64,000 nucleotides of DNA from positions 71,245,697 through 71,309,696 of the forward strand of contig NC_059072.1 of NCBI RefSeq assembly GCF_020497125.1, in the 5' to 3' direction. A program made the translations under genes and the position numbers. The notes under the pieces are model-generated. The model had not been told where the DNA came from, searched no databases, and saw nothing but the letters and a program-made list of their open reading frames with translations. Numbering within the stretch: the first letter of the stretch is position 1; every line of letters starts with the position of its first letter. This document shows, piece after piece, positions 31,196 to 42,348 of the stretch. The DNA comes from Mauremys mutica. Lineage: Eukaryota > Chordata > Testudines > Geoemydidae.

Positions 31196-32479
31196 GTGAT
31201 TGTGATTATAGATTTATTCATGTTAGTAGCTTGTATCAGTTCAGTGATCCTCCAGAGATTATACAAGCAACACTGCCGGACCTACCCATATAAGGATAAG
31301 AACAGTTGCTAGCTAACATTTGATCATTCAAAATGTGCTACAATTTTGCTAGGCAACAATCGGGTGTAGCTGGCAGGTTTTGAGCCCAGTATGGTCAGGG
31401 ACTTAATGGGTCACACTGTTTTCTGCTGTCTTCCTCCTCTATCATGCAACTCAGTTCTCACTCTGATATTAAATGGAAAAATGGCTTTTAAGTTCTTGCA
31501 CTAGTGTTCTGAAAATCTATACATTAAGTGTTGATTTCCTGGTTACTATCAAATAAAGCCATTTCAAGTGAGGATGGTTCTTTGCTTGGTTTTTTGGGGT
31601 TTGATGTGTACCTAACAGTACAAATTTGGCAATATAAGTTATATCAGGAATTGCAAGAATACTTTCTGTAGATACTTTATAAATTCTAAAGGGAGGAATA
31701 TGCCACCAGTAAAGGACTGTTGATAACTATCTACCCCTATTTGCAAGATTTCCCAGTAGCTAATTTTTGCTGGACTGAAACATGAGTTGCCTTACATTTG
31801 GGATAGGGCGAGAGGTTTGTGGTATTTCCATCTTTGGGCTGTCCACAAGCATTGCTTCTCAGGAAGTTAAGATTGAAGGACAGAAATGATGCTTCCTTAA
31901 ATTTCCCTTGTTCCATAATGAACTGAGCAGATTTTAATTCCAGCCTCTTGCCTTCTGAGAGTCCTGTGGGACAGGAGATGGCTATTTTTCAGTACATTAG
32001 AATCGCTCTTGCCTTTAAACAATTCGTGTTATAATTAATTAAAATGTGCCTATCCATTACTGTAGGGGCATACAGCTAATACATATCTGAGAAACGCAAA
32101 ATGTCTTTACTACCAACATTAGAGAGCTCTTTTCAGCCATCAAAGCCATCAGAAAATATCATCCTCTCTCCTCAACTCACTGGCATGCATTCAACTGCTC
32201 TCTTCAAGAAAAACCTTCTTAATCCAACTCCCACATTATCTAAATGTAGGTGCAACCCTCCTTTTAACAAACAAATTTTGTGTTTTCTGTTCCAAAAAGC
32301 TAAATCAGGTTGTAATCCACACTATTGCTCTCAGCTGAGAAGCTTCGTAAAAAGAATGGGAAGGGTTTTCTTTCCATTAGCAGAACATGTTCTTGGTTTT
32401 AGAAGTTTGCGTCAGAACCATATTTGGATTGAGATTTCTGTGCTGAATAAATGGTGGGCACAGAAGAAAAGAAGCATTG
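31196..32479. other. Unique non-coding DNA
   Basis: No recognised repeat is seen. The 131-codon frame 32101-32496 runs into the adjacent hAT copy and has no domain. Confidence 0.4.
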
Positions 32480-32487
32480 CTTTAGAT

Positions 32488-32798
32488 CAGGGATAGGCAA
32501 CCTATGGCACTGGGGTGCTGAAGGCGGCATGCGAGCTGATTTTCAGTGGCACTCACACTGCCCGGGTCCTGACCACCCATCCGGGGGCTCTGCATTTTAA
32601 TTTAATTTTAAATGAAACTTCTTAAATATTTTTAAAAACCTATTTACTTGACATACAACAATAGTTTAGTTATATATTATAGACTTATAGAAAGAGACCT
32701 TCTAAAAACGTTAAAATTATTACTGGCACGCGAAACCTTAAATCAGAGTGAATAAATGAAGAGACGGCACAGCACTTCTGAAAGGTTGCCGACCCCTG
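32488..32798 (+). mobile_element. hAT MITE, second copy, perfect 8-bp TSD
   Basis: The termini CAGGGATAGGCAACC and GGTTGCCGACCCCTG are flanked by perfect CTTTAGAT duplications (32480-32487 and 32799-32806). It is the same family as 7318-7616. Both copies lie in the same orientation. Confidence 0.94.
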
Positions 32799-32806
32799 CT
32801 TTAGAT

Positions 32807-35354
32807 GGAGTTAGGGGGTTCTAACTCAACAAGATAAATTGAACTTCTGTGTGATCTGGCATTTCTCTCTGACTCCTGTTTTATGACTTACAGCACTATT
32901 TTACTGACACTTTGGATCATTCTACACTACTAAATTTATTGTGATGGGGCAAATTATTATAACACTACAATGTTATAATAATTTTGTTTTGCTAGTGTGG
33001 ACAGGATCAGATCTTACCAGGACACCAGGGTTGTAGAATGGTTCAATAGCATGGTTGTTGTAACATAATTTAGATGTGCTCAGATAGGCAAGACCAAACT
33101 GTATTATATTATTATATAGTCAGAGAAGACTATATTATAACATACTGTCACAATATAGTAAACCTTGTAGGGCTCTTTCAGAAAAAACAAGGAACTAGTG
33201 ACCAATATTTCTTCTTTGAATAAGGTTTAATTTCTGAAACTTTGCTAATTTTTGTGTAGTACAGGGAAATTTTTTTCACCAAAGCCCACATTCAACTTCA
33301 AAGCCAAACTGCTCTCACTGAAACCACAATGTACATGTTGTAACAATACTTGCCTGCAGATGCTAACTATTTAGAACATTTTTTTCCATGTGACTCATCC
33401 ATTCACTCAGGAATAAAATTATCCTGTTAAACAGAATGTAGCCCCATGGCAAAAAGCTTTACGTGTTTGTTGTAGGTTTGTGTTTCATAAAAGAGAAAAA
33501 CATCTTTTACTATTAAAATTTTATTAGTTTCACATTACTAATTTATGATTATTTCATTTTTTTCCCCTGTGTACACAACACGTTTTATTTAAGACGTAAA
33601 ATAAGGCAATTTCCTCCCTCACACTAATGCAAAAATGCCAAAGTAGAATAAATGTCAAAGGCCTTGATCCTACAATGAGCTAAAAGCAAGATCGATCTTA
33701 TCATGAGGACTGATTTCTATGGACTACGGGTGGACAAGGAGCCAATCTGCATGCATCTTGTTGCAGGATAAAGTTCTAAAAGAGAAACAAATTCATTATT
33801 AATCATTCCCATTCCCTTGCTTTTACAACTGAAAAATACAGAATTGCGTGTTACCAGAAGTCTGTGTTATGCTTTAAAAGTAGAGGATTATCAGGTAACA
33901 TGAAAAGTACCTTTTTCTAGTCATGAGACAGGCAGAGTGCTAAGTGAACCCCCATTATCAGATGCTGAGTCTCACTACTAAACAGAATGCCGCTTTTCAT
34001 AGATATTATGTTGGTTCATTTCACAGCTCAAATGAAAGGTAAACAAGATCACCAGTTCCAGGAGTGATTAGTTCTGGTAATTGTTATGCTGCTTTCTTTG
34101 TGCCATTTACTTCTATAAATACACACTTGTGGAATAATTTATCTAGTGTACCATGGCACAGTAATTTCCTATATAATTTCATCCAATTGCTACAGGAACT
34201 CATTTTGGGTTAGCAGCAGTTCCTCATAAATCATTAGCAATCATTAACTTTGTGATTGCTAATCAAGATTTCCAGGCTACATTCTCAATCTCTGTAAGTT
34301 CTTCATTAATCAAATTACTGACATTCTTAAAGTCAGCAGTATACATCATGTATTTTCTGAAGAAATGTTAGGAACATCTTGATGTCTTTTAAAAATTGTT
34401 ATCTGCTTCACTCTAACTGACCCACAGGAAAATCAAAAGCTTTCTGCAGTTTGCTGCATCAATTGCTTTCAAGTATTTTGCACTTTGTATTGATGATGAT
34501 GACAATTTCTCACGGTCTGTGATACTAAGAATTAAATTGTTATGAACAAAGCTAGACAAACTGGGGCCAATGAAGATCCTACCCATTGATATAACTATTA
34601 ACTATATCTTTTCCTCAAGGCCCGGTATGGTAGTAACCTAACTTCCTATTGAAGAGACTTTTGGAGACTTCCTATTGAAGAGACTTCAGTACCACTCTTG
34701 AAACAGATGAAGGCATTGCTGCTAAGTGATATAAGACCTTTCCTGTCTTCCAGTCATCTGGAGATACAATCCCAATTTCCTGTTCCACTACAGTCCCTTT
34801 GCACTACTCCAATAGCACAAAGAGAACAGAAAGCCAGGGGATCTGGCCAACTGAGAATTCCCCCAGTACAGGGACATAGTTTGGGGGGGGGAGCCAGAGT
34901 TTCTCTACACTCTTCCATCTGTCCCTTGGGACCATAGTGAGCTGAGCATAAGTTAAAGCAGCCCTTTGAGCTGCTCTAGCTTACACGGGCCCCAGAACTG
35001 GGGAGCTGCAAAACTGATGTAACCACAACCTCTGCCCTTAGTAGGATTCTGCACCAATCATAGCTTGGCCAGACCCCAAAAGCAAGTCTACTGTGTCTAT
35101 GGCTTTCCTAGCCTCTGCTGACACAACTTTGAGAACCCAGACCTGAAAAATCAAGATCAGGTCTCTTATGGAGTGTGAAGTAAAGGATTAGTACAGAAAT
35201 CACTGAGAGAGAGAGAGGTGTTTTCTAGCATTGTGCCCACCAAACTGCTGGCAGAAAAGCCCAGATCCACAAAGGAATGTAGGCTTCTAACTTCTATTAA
35301 TTCCTAAATACCTTTGTGGATCTCGGCCAAACTTCTGAATCCTAATCTGTGCTC
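32807..35354. other. Unique DNA; possible conserved non-coding segment
   Basis: No gene is seen. The 33960-34400 part is AT-rich, free of repeats and holds homeodomain-like TAAT/ATTA cores plus an 11-bp inverted repeat (listed separately). A direct duplication of ACTTCCTATTGAAGAGACTT occurs at about 34640-34660 and 34667-34687. Confidence 0.35.
34233..34263. repeat. 11-bp inverted repeat in AT-rich unique DNA
   Basis: ATTAGCAATCA (34233-34243) and TGATTGCTAAT (34253-34263) are perfect inverses around a 9-bp spacer. The site resembles a dimeric binding site for a homeodomain or HNF1-like factor rather than a transposon end, since no element body surrounds it. Confidence 0.4.
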
Positions 35355-35505
35355 TGACACGAAGACCTTAGGTGAGCAACTCAAATTCTCTCTTTCAATT
35401 TTCCCATTTGCAGAGAGGGGATCCTAACAATTATCTCAAAGGGCCATTGTGAGGATGAATTAGTTAAATGCACTTTTGGAAGAGGAAAATGATTAAAGTA
35501 GAGAC
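35355..35505 (-). repeat. MIR SINE fragment
   Basis: TTTTCCCATTTGCAGAGAGG followed by TTGTGAGGATGAATTAG matches the conserved MIR 3' half. Divergence is high. Confidence 0.75.
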
Positions 35506-35639
35506 TATTTGACTAAAATATTTTTTTATCTGTGATTGACTAGAACACACGATGACGTGCTACTTTAACAAACAATGGCAAAGGAACTAATCAGTGAGGT
35601 GAGGATTTCTGAATTACTGTTCACTGCCCATTGGCTGGA

Positions 35640-35845
35640 TCCCTGGCCCACCACTTTTGCATGCCGGCATTGGCCGCCTGGAGCCATGTACTCCTGTTGC
35701 TGCATGTCAGTGCTGGAGCCTTGCCCTAACCACTGCTGCTTGTTGGTATTGGAGTCTTGCCCCAACCGTTCTTGCGTGCTGACCCTGGAGTCCTTCCAGA
35801 CCACTGCAGCACATCAGCTCTGGGGCCCTGCGCTGTGGTCCCTGC
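35640..35845 (+). repeat. 35-36 bp minisatellite, about five units
   Basis: Units of the form CTTGCC-CAACCACTGCTGC-TG-TGG--TTGGAGT repeat at 35-36 bp, at about 35680-35714, 35715-35750-like, 35751-35786 and 35787-35821, with a diverged unit at the left. Because most units are 36 bp, one frame reads a 12-residue repeat ending LES or LEP, but it is not a gene. Confidence 0.7.
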
Positions 35846-35937
35846 ATGGTAGAGAAGAAAGCTGATCACAATGTGACTCGGGCATCAGGAATGATTAACT
35901 TCGGGTATACATTTAGTAACGGAGATAAACTACTTAC

Positions 35938-36005
35938 ATACGTACCTCACAGGGTGTTGTGATGATTAATTGGTCAATGTTTGGAAAGTCTTTTGATAAT
36001 GAAAA
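35938..36005 (+). repeat. MIR 3' fragment
   Basis: ACCTCACAGGGTGTTGTGAT followed by GATTAATTGGTCAATGTTTG matches the MIR 3' end. Confidence 0.6.
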
Positions 36006-37199
36006 TATTACAGTCAGTGCAAGGTTTCTCACTGTTGCTTGCTATACGAATCCTTTGCCATTACATTCACTATTAAAACAGATTTCCCATGAAATTGTAT
36101 GTCATAGCCACACGAATAATACCATGTTCAAAGTGGGCGTATGACAATGAATTCCAAAAGAACGAACACTCATTTGCCACTAATTGTAAGGTGGCTTTGA
36201 TAAAAGCTTTGAACAGATTCCAAACAGCACATATTTTCCAGAGACTGACTGGTAACGTTCAGTAAAACTGAGAACAATATGACCATTAACAGTATGTCAA
36301 ATGCCATCCAGAGTTGCTCACATGATTCATCACTTCACTGCCTCTTTTGTGCCTGTATGTTCATACTGTCAAAGGGAGAGGACTCATAGACCAGACCTCA
36401 TTTGATGGGATTGACACAAGGAAGAAGATTTTCATAACTGTGGTGCGTGTCAAAATTCGGACTCCCTGAGCAGTGTTTTTGTAGAAACTTATAAGATTCA
36501 GTTCAGTGAAACCCCTAAGGATGTGTGATTAGTCTTTGGGGAAATGAGATTTTCACATTGTACTTTTCTTAAACAAGTACACAGTCACCTTCATGGTTGC
36601 GGTTTCAATCGTAAAACAGATTGCAACAGCATCAAACCCTTAAATGTAAGGATATAAAAATATACCTCAGAAAAATATTTATTTTCTTGACTGATGTGAT
36701 ATCAGTACTGCCATCATTTGAACTTAATAATGAAAGATCATTATTAATAATTTATTGTTTATATAGCCTTAAAATATTCATAGCTCTCTAAATGAATCTT
36801 TAAAAAAAAAAAGGTGGGGGGGAATTGAGCCCTGATTGTGAAAATTTTATTCAGGTAAAACTCTCATTGAAATGCATAGAAATTCATTTCTGCATCAGGT
36901 TAAGGCTGTATATTATTGTTAAGAGCCTGATCCAAAGCCCATGGAAGTAAGTGGGAGTCCTTCCATTTTCTTCAATGGGTTATGGATCATACTATAATTT
37001 TTTAGAGCTGTTTGAAATGCGTGTTTTTAAAAAATGGTTTAGAAATAGCCTCAATCCATAAAAGTGCCAAATTTGATTAGCTATGGTCATGTTAGTTTAT
37101 ATTAGTCAGTATTCTGACAGATGCCAGCTATTTATGAAAATGTTTGACAAGTTTCATGAATGTCAGCATGAAAGTTTGTCTGAAAATGTGTGCTCGATA
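36006..37199. other. Unique DNA with one ancient palindromic scrap
   Basis: No gene is seen. At about 36924-36990, CCTGATCCAAAGCCCATGG pairs loosely with CAATGGGTTATGGATCAT, a decayed ancient palindromic repeat that is common in reptiles and birds. A poly-A tract with GGTGGGGGGG lies at about 36803-36823. Confidence 0.45.
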
Positions 37200-37201
37200 T
37201 A

Positions 37202-37924
37202 CAGTAGAACCTCAGAGCTACGAACACCTCAGGAATGGCGGTTGTTAGTAACTCTGAACTGTTCCTAAATCTGAACAAAATGTTATGGCTGGTCTTTCAA
37301 AAGTTTACAACTGAACATTGACTTAATACAACTTGGAAACTTTACTATGCAGAAGAAAAATGCTGTTTTTAACTATCTGAATTTAAATGAAACAAGCACA
37401 GAAAGAGTTTCCTTACCTTGTCAAATCTTTTTTTTTTTAAACTTTCCCTTTATTTTTTTAGTAGTTTACATTTAGCTCTGTAGTGTACCATATTTTCGGG
37501 TTTTTTTTGTCTCTGCTGCAGCCTGATTGCAAACTTCCAGTTCCAAACGAGGTATGTGGTTGACCAGTCATTTAGGCCTTGGCTACACTTGCAAATTTGC
37601 AGCGCTGCAGCAGGGTGTGAAAACACACCCTCTCCAGCGCTGCAAATTGCGGCGCTGCAAAGCGCCAGTGTGGTCAAAGCCCCAGCGAGGTGGAGTACGG
37701 ACAGCGCTGGGAGAGCTCTCTCCCAGTACTGGCGCTTTGACTACACTTAGCGCTTCAAAGCCCCACAGGGAGGTGGAGTACGGACAGCGCTGGGAGAGCT
37801 CTCTCCCAGCACTGGTGCTTTGACTACACTTAGCGCTTCAAAGCGCTGCCGCGGCAGCGCTTTGAAGTGCAAGTGTAGCCATAGCCTTTGTAACTCTGGT
37901 GTTCGTAACTCTGAGGTTCTACTG
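37202..37924 (+). mobile_element. Tigger-like MITE, copy 2, TA TSD, carrying a nested MITE
   Basis: The termini CAGTAGAACCTCAGAGC and CTCTGAGGTTCTACTG are inverted, with TA on both sides (37200-37201 and 37925-37926), as in Tc1/mariner-pogo elements. The body matches 4166-4562 in opposite orientation. A 312-bp palindromic MITE sits at 37575-37886. Removing it rejoins GACCAGTCA to GTAACTCTGG, as in copy 1. Confidence 0.9.
37575..37886 (+). mobile_element. Palindromic MITE, copy 2, nested, with internal 83-bp duplication
   Basis: It starts GGCCTTGGCTACACTTGC and ends GCAAGTGTAGCCATAGCC, flanked by TTA and TTT (probably a degenerate 3-bp PIF/Harbinger target). It is the same family as 1685-1951. 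Unlike that copy it contains a tandem duplication with an 83-bp period (37687 and 37770 starts: GAGGTGGAGTACGGACAGCG twice). Confidence 0.85.
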
Positions 37925-37926
37925 TA

Positions 37927-38479
37927 AGTTGTTTGCTATTCTCCTGTTTTTAGAGTTCCAATCATCCAGTCAGAGAGCAGGAACCAACACCATGTGACTT
38001 AGGTGACCAACCACACAACAAAAATAGCCAATTTTTGAAGCAGTTTGCGAATAACTCATTAGCTGAAAATAATTTGTCCAAACTGTTTTGCAAATACTTA
38101 CAAATAACAAAAACATCTGAGGAGAACCAGGAGTAGCTTGTTGATGATTTGCTTACAAAAGGTCTAAATTCGTAACTAATATTCAAAACAAATACTTCAA
38201 CCAGCTCATGTTTAATTTTTTGTGACAACTGGCACGCTTTTCCCTGTTGATGGAGAAAGTGACAAATGGATGAATGTATTATGATGCCCAAATTCCCTAT
38301 TTAGGTTAAAAAAATCAAGAACAAAATTCAAGGCACTCCTTGCTGTGCTGTCAATTCTCTTCAGAAGATTAGCAGATGTTACTCCAGTCTGCTCCTGAAC
38401 CTGTTTGGAATGACAATTGTCAGTGTCTGAAAGTCTGGAATTATCCAAGCATGTTGATCAGCAGAAATTACTTCAAAAT
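37927..38479. other. Unique non-coding DNA
   Basis: No recognised repeat is seen. Overlapping minus-strand frames (37962-38291, 38212-38448) show no domain. Confidence 0.35.
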
Positions 38480-38815
38480 AAAACTATTGCTGTTTTGTCC
38501 ACCTTTTGAAATAAAAAATTGTCTCCAATACATTCCAAGAACTTGTTGGATAATCTGTGCCCTGCTGTGTTATTTTCCCAACAGATGTCTGGGTAGTTGA
38601 AGTCCCTCCTCACCACCAAGTCCTGTGCTTTGGATGATGTTGTTAGTTGTTTAAAAAAGCCTCATCCACCTCTTCTTCCTGGTTTGGTGGTCTATAGTAG
38701 ACCCCTACCATGACATCACCCTTGTTTTTTACCCCTTTTATCCTTACCCAGAGATTTTCAACGTCTGTCTCTTATTTCTATCTCAGCCTCACTCCAAGTG
38801 TATTTTAAATACCTA

Positions 38816-38986
38816 AGGTAATGGAGGGATAGCTTAGTGGTTTGAGCATCAGCCTGCTAAATTCAGGGTTGTGAGTTCAATTCTTGAGCGGGTAATTTGG
38901 GGATTGGTCCTGCTTTGAGCAAGGGGTTGGACTAGATGATCTCCTGAGGTCCCTTTCAACCCTAATAATCTATGATTCTATGACCT
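38816..38986 (+). mobile_element. tRNA-derived SINE with CR1-like tail, plus
   Basis: The tRNA head has TAGCTTAGTGGTTTGAGC as A box (about 38830) and GGTTGTGAGTTCAATTCTTG as B box (about 38868). It is followed by GGGTTGGACTAGATGATC and the CR1-type tail TCTATGATTCTATGA. It interrupts the CR1 endonuclease frame and is therefore younger than that CR1 copy. Confidence 0.88.
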
Positions 38987-39308
38987 CCTGCCTGTCTTTC
39001 CTGAGCAAGCTGTACCCTTCTATACCAATATTCCAGTTATGCATATTATCCCACCAAATCTCTGTGATGCCAATTAGGTCATAGTTGTGTTTATTTACTA
39101 GCATTTTGAGTTCTTCCTGCTTATTCCCCATACTTCTCGCATTAGTATACAGATATCTAAGATACTGATTTGATTCCCCCGCCCCCCAGTTGTATCTTGT
39201 CTTTCCCTTATTTCTGCTATAACAGTCCATGCTCCCCCCAGATTCCAACCTTTCTCCCAGGTCTTCATGTTTTTGACTTACCTGTGGGGTTTGGTCACCT
39301 GCCCCCAT
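38970..39308 (-). pseudogene. CR1 ORF2 endonuclease N-terminus
   Basis: The 112-codon frame includes LRYLYTNARSMGNKQEELK and YDLIGITEIWWD, the first blocks of the APE-type endonuclease of CR1 (the Asn of TNARS and the Glu of TEIWW are active-site positions). It ends where the SINE is inserted. Beyond the [23 protein letters not shown] and DFNYPDICW continue the same domain on the minus strand with a frame change. It is dead. Confidence 0.88.
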
Positions 39309-39533
39309 CGAACCTAGTTTAAAGCCCTCCTTACTAGGTTAACCAGTCTGTAGCCAAATATGCTCTTCCCCTTCCTCGATAGGTAGACCCCATCTCTGTT
39401 TAGCAATCCTTCTTCCTGGAACAGCATCCCATGGTCAAGGAAGCCAAAACCCTCCTGGTGACACCATCTTTGCAGCCAAGCATTCACTTCCAGGCTGCAT
39501 ATGTCTCTGCTGAGGCCCCTATCCTTGACTGGA

Positions 39534-39643
39534 AGGACTGAAGGTCCTGTTGGTCCTGTTTTGAGCAGGGGATTGGACTAGATGACCTCCTGAGGTCTCT
39601 TCCAACCCTAGTCTTCTATGATTCTATTATTCTAAGAGAACAC
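39534..39643 (+). mobile_element. CR1/SINE 3' tail scrap nested in CR1
   Basis: GGGGATTGGACTAGATGACC and TTCTATGATTCTATTATTC are the standard 3' tail. It lies on the plus strand inside the esterase region of the minus-strand CR1, where it breaks the frame. Confidence 0.75.
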
Positions 39644-39644
39644 C

Positions 39645-39760
39645 ACCTGCACTCCAAACTCTCTCACCCTTACTCCCAGAGCCGTGTAGTCACTTCTGAT
39701 CTGCTGAGAGTCATACCTTGCCGTATCATTAGTGCCCACATAGATGAGAAGCATGGGGAA
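39645..39760 (-). pseudogene. CR1 ORF1 SGNH-esterase region
   Basis: The minus strand reads PMLLIYVGTNDTARYDSQQI and then YTALGVRVREFGVQVVFS, matching the GTND block of the SGNH/GDSL esterase domain that CR1 ORF1 proteins carry. It continues the frame of 39765-40235 after a break. Confidence 0.8.
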
Positions 39761-39764
39761 ACAG

Positions 39765-40235
39765 TCATAGGGCCAGATGATCCTCGACAATCCCTCTGTA
39801 ACATCTCGGATACGGGCCCCTGACAGGCAGCATACCTCCCAGCAGCCAGTGTCCTTCCTGTACCAGAGCCTTATCCTCCTCCCCCGGTGGTGTGACAGCA
39901 GTCCTCTCTAGCTGGATAGTATCCTCAGCCTTGGAAGTCTCCATATGAATACTGTCAATGAATTCCTCGTGTGCACGGATGCTCCTCAGCCTGGCCACCT
40001 CCTCCTGTAGCTTTCCCACCTGCTTCCTGAGAGATTCCACCAGCAGGCACATCTCACACTGGCTGGTCCCCCCAGCCTGGCTTTCTGAGAGTGGGAAATG
40101 CAAGCCACAGTCTCTGCAACTCCACACCAGGATCTGGGTAGAGTCATCCATGGTTAGGTTCTCTGTCTGGATACAGGCGCAAGTGGAGGAGACAGGAGCT
40201 GTGTTGGCACTGACGATGCAGCCCTTCCTCACCAT
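39765..40235 (-). pseudogene. CR1 ORF1 N-terminal part
   Basis: The 156-codon frame has Cys residues in a CxxC arrangement (WSCRDCG, then SQCEMC) typical of the PHD-like zinc region of CR1 ORF1, then a coiled coil (SLRKQVGKLQEEVARLRS), leading toward the esterase domain. CR1 ORF1 binds nucleic acid and helps retrotransposition. An open frame of this length suggests a moderately young copy. Confidence 0.85.
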
Positions 40236-40629
40236 AATGATTATATTACAACTCCCTCCTACAAACTCCCCTGGGTCGCTTAGCCTCTGGCTTTTAAGGC
40301 CTTCCCTCCTAGGTCAGCCCTACCCCCTTGTTAATCACACAGGGGGAGGGTGATCACACATGGCTGATTGAGACTGATCAAGGATGATCAAGGGAACAAC
40401 ATCTCAAACTGTCCCCAAACACACAATCCCAGTTGACCCTGTAACTGAAAAAACCTGAAAGAAAAAGAAAAACACAAACACAAACAGCCAAACAAATTCA
40501 CTCACCCTAGGGTTAGTACTCGCACCTTGTTCAATCAGCAGGGGGATTTCCTTTGTCCTCTCTCAAACTCACCCGTTTGCTTTCACCAATCCAGTAACCA
40601 ATATGAACTCCTGACATACTATAGCAGTC

Positions 40630-41330
40630 TTACCATGGAGTCACAGACAGTCTCTCTGGGTATTCCAATCTATCTTGCCTCCCAGGCAAACTGGGCTTAG
40701 TGATACACCATACCTTAGCCATACACCAAAGATCACAAAAGATTCAGGATGATTCCAGTCACTTGTCTCAGCTCAGTTTGTTTCTCAGATCTCACATCAA
40801 AGTCAATGCTTTAGCCACTACAATAATAAAACAACTAAGGATTTATTAAGTACGAAAAGAAATAAGAGAGTTATTACAAGCAAACATATATATATATATA
40901 TATACAAATGAGTTACAGTCTATGGTTTTAAAAGGTAACAGAGTGCTAGCAATCTCTCAGTTCTCTATGTCTTTGAGGGCTAACCCAAGTTGACCTGAGG
41001 ATCTCTGTTTCATAGCTTCGGTCCTGCCAGAGTCAAAAGAGCAAAATACATGAATTTTTTTGTCAACTGTTTTTGTTTCCTTCTTCCAGAATCCAGGCTG
41101 ATGGGAGGAACCCTTCTGCACTCTTCATGGGTGTGCAGGGGCAGTTAGCAAAGTCTTTGTATTGTGGTTTCCCCCAATGGCCCATTTAGTTTTGATAGTC
41201 CTTTCTGATGGGCAGGAGGTAATACCTTTCATTGGGGTTTTGCGCTAAGTAAAGCTTTTTCTTGTTTGGTAAGTTACATAGTTCACAACAAACATTTCAC
41301 ACCTATATAGCAAACACTTAAGTATTACCT
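40630..41330 (-). mobile_element. Probable solo LTR, minus orientation
   Basis: The block from about GTCACAGACAGTCTC to about AAGTATTACC has LTR-like content. AATAAA lies on the minus strand (complement of 40842-40847), as in the LTRs at 19963 and 22985. Ends and duplication are not resolved. It directly adjoins the 5' end of the minus-strand CR1. Confidence 0.5.
40886..40904. repeat. (TA)n microsatellite
   Basis: About nine TA units in a row inside the LTR-like block. Confidence 0.95.
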
Positions 41331-41335
41331 TAGAG

Positions 41336-42291
41336 CAGTGGTCTCCGACCTTTTTACGCCCAAGATCACTTTTTGAATTTTAAGCCATACCAGGATCTAA
41401 CCTGCCCCTTCCCCTAGGTTCCGCCCCTTTTCCAAAGCCGTGCCCTGCTCACTCCACACCCCCCCGTCGCGCACTCTCCCCCACCCCCACTCACTTTCAC
41501 GGGGCTAGGGTTGGGGTTCAGGAGGGGGTGTGGGCTCTAAGCTGGGGCTGAGGGGTTCGCAGTGTTGGAGGGGGCTCTGGGCTGAGCCTGGGGCAGGAGG
41601 TTGGGGTGCAGGAGAGGGTGAGGGGTGCAAGCTCTGGAAGGGCATTTGGGTGCAGGAGGGGATTCCGGGCTGGGGCAGAGTATTGGGGTGCAAGTGGAGG
41701 TATGGGGTGCTGGCTCTAGGACAGGGATCAGGGTTGGGGCAGGAGCTTGGGGTGTGGGACGGGGTTCGGGGTACAGGAGGAGTTATGGGGTGCTGGCTCC
41801 GGGAGGGGGCTCAGGGCTCGGGGTTGGGGTGTGGCCTCCTACCAGGCAGCACTTACCTTTGGCGGCTCCTGGTTGGTGGTGTAGCATGGCTGCCGCTAAG
41901 GCGAGCTCCCTGCCTACCCTGGCCCCACGCCGCTCCCGGAAGAGGCCAACGTGCCTCTGCGGCCCCTGGAGGGAGGTGGGGGACATGGCTCTGCACGCTG
42001 CCCCTCTCTGCAAGCACCGCCCCCCCTCAGCTCCCATTGAGCACACCTCCCCATTGCTGGCCAAAGGGAGCTGCGGGGGCAGGGCTTGCAGGCAGGAGCA
42101 GCAGAGGGAGACCCTTGTCCCCTCGTTCCCAGGGCCACAGGACCACGCTGGCTGCTTCCAGGGTCGGCATGGAGCTGGGGCAGGTAGGGAGCCTGCCTTA
42201 GCAGCAGATCTGCTATGCTGCTGGAGATCGCGATTGACTGGGAGATCCTCTAGGATCGACCAGTCGATCGTGATCTACTAGTTGGTGACTG
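41336..42291 (+). mobile_element. hAT-like MITE, about 956 bp
   Basis: The ends CAGTGGTCTCCGACC and TAGTTGGTGACTG are imperfect inverses. CTTAG occurs just outside both ends (41329-41333 and 42292-42296), a decayed target duplication. The interior has a G-rich imperfect tandem region (about 41500-41830, GGGGTGCAGGAGGGG-like) and a palindromic GC-rich core. The 200-codon frames here are artefacts of this repeat. Confidence 0.8.
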
Positions 42292-42348
42292 CTTAGCAAG
42301 AACATAAAGCTCCCTCAAGGGGCTCTTCCTTTAGCTCAGGTTATAGAG

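Larger units (their letters stand above)
38480..40560 (-). mobile_element. CR1 LINE 5' portion, minus strand
   Basis: Read on the minus strand from about 40560: 5' UTR-like sequence, ORF1 (40235-39765), its SGNH-esterase region (about 39760-39645), then the ORF2 endonuclease (39308-38990 and 38810-38490). The 3' half (RT) is absent, which is unusual because CR1 copies are normally 5'-truncated and keep the 3' end. A CR1-tail scrap and a SINE are inserted in it. Confidence 0.88.

Noticed and set aside
35640..35845. CRISPR-like array
   Set aside because: The units are contiguous 35-36 bp tandem repeats without spacers, in a vertebrate genome.
38820..38900. tRNA gene
   Set aside because: It is followed by the CR1-like tail and interrupts a CR1 copy, so it is a SINE.
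41505..42281. Frames of 218-223 codons
   Set aside because: They lie within the 41336-42291 hAT-like MITE and its G-rich tandem region. The two plus-strand frames overlap each other and neither has a domain.
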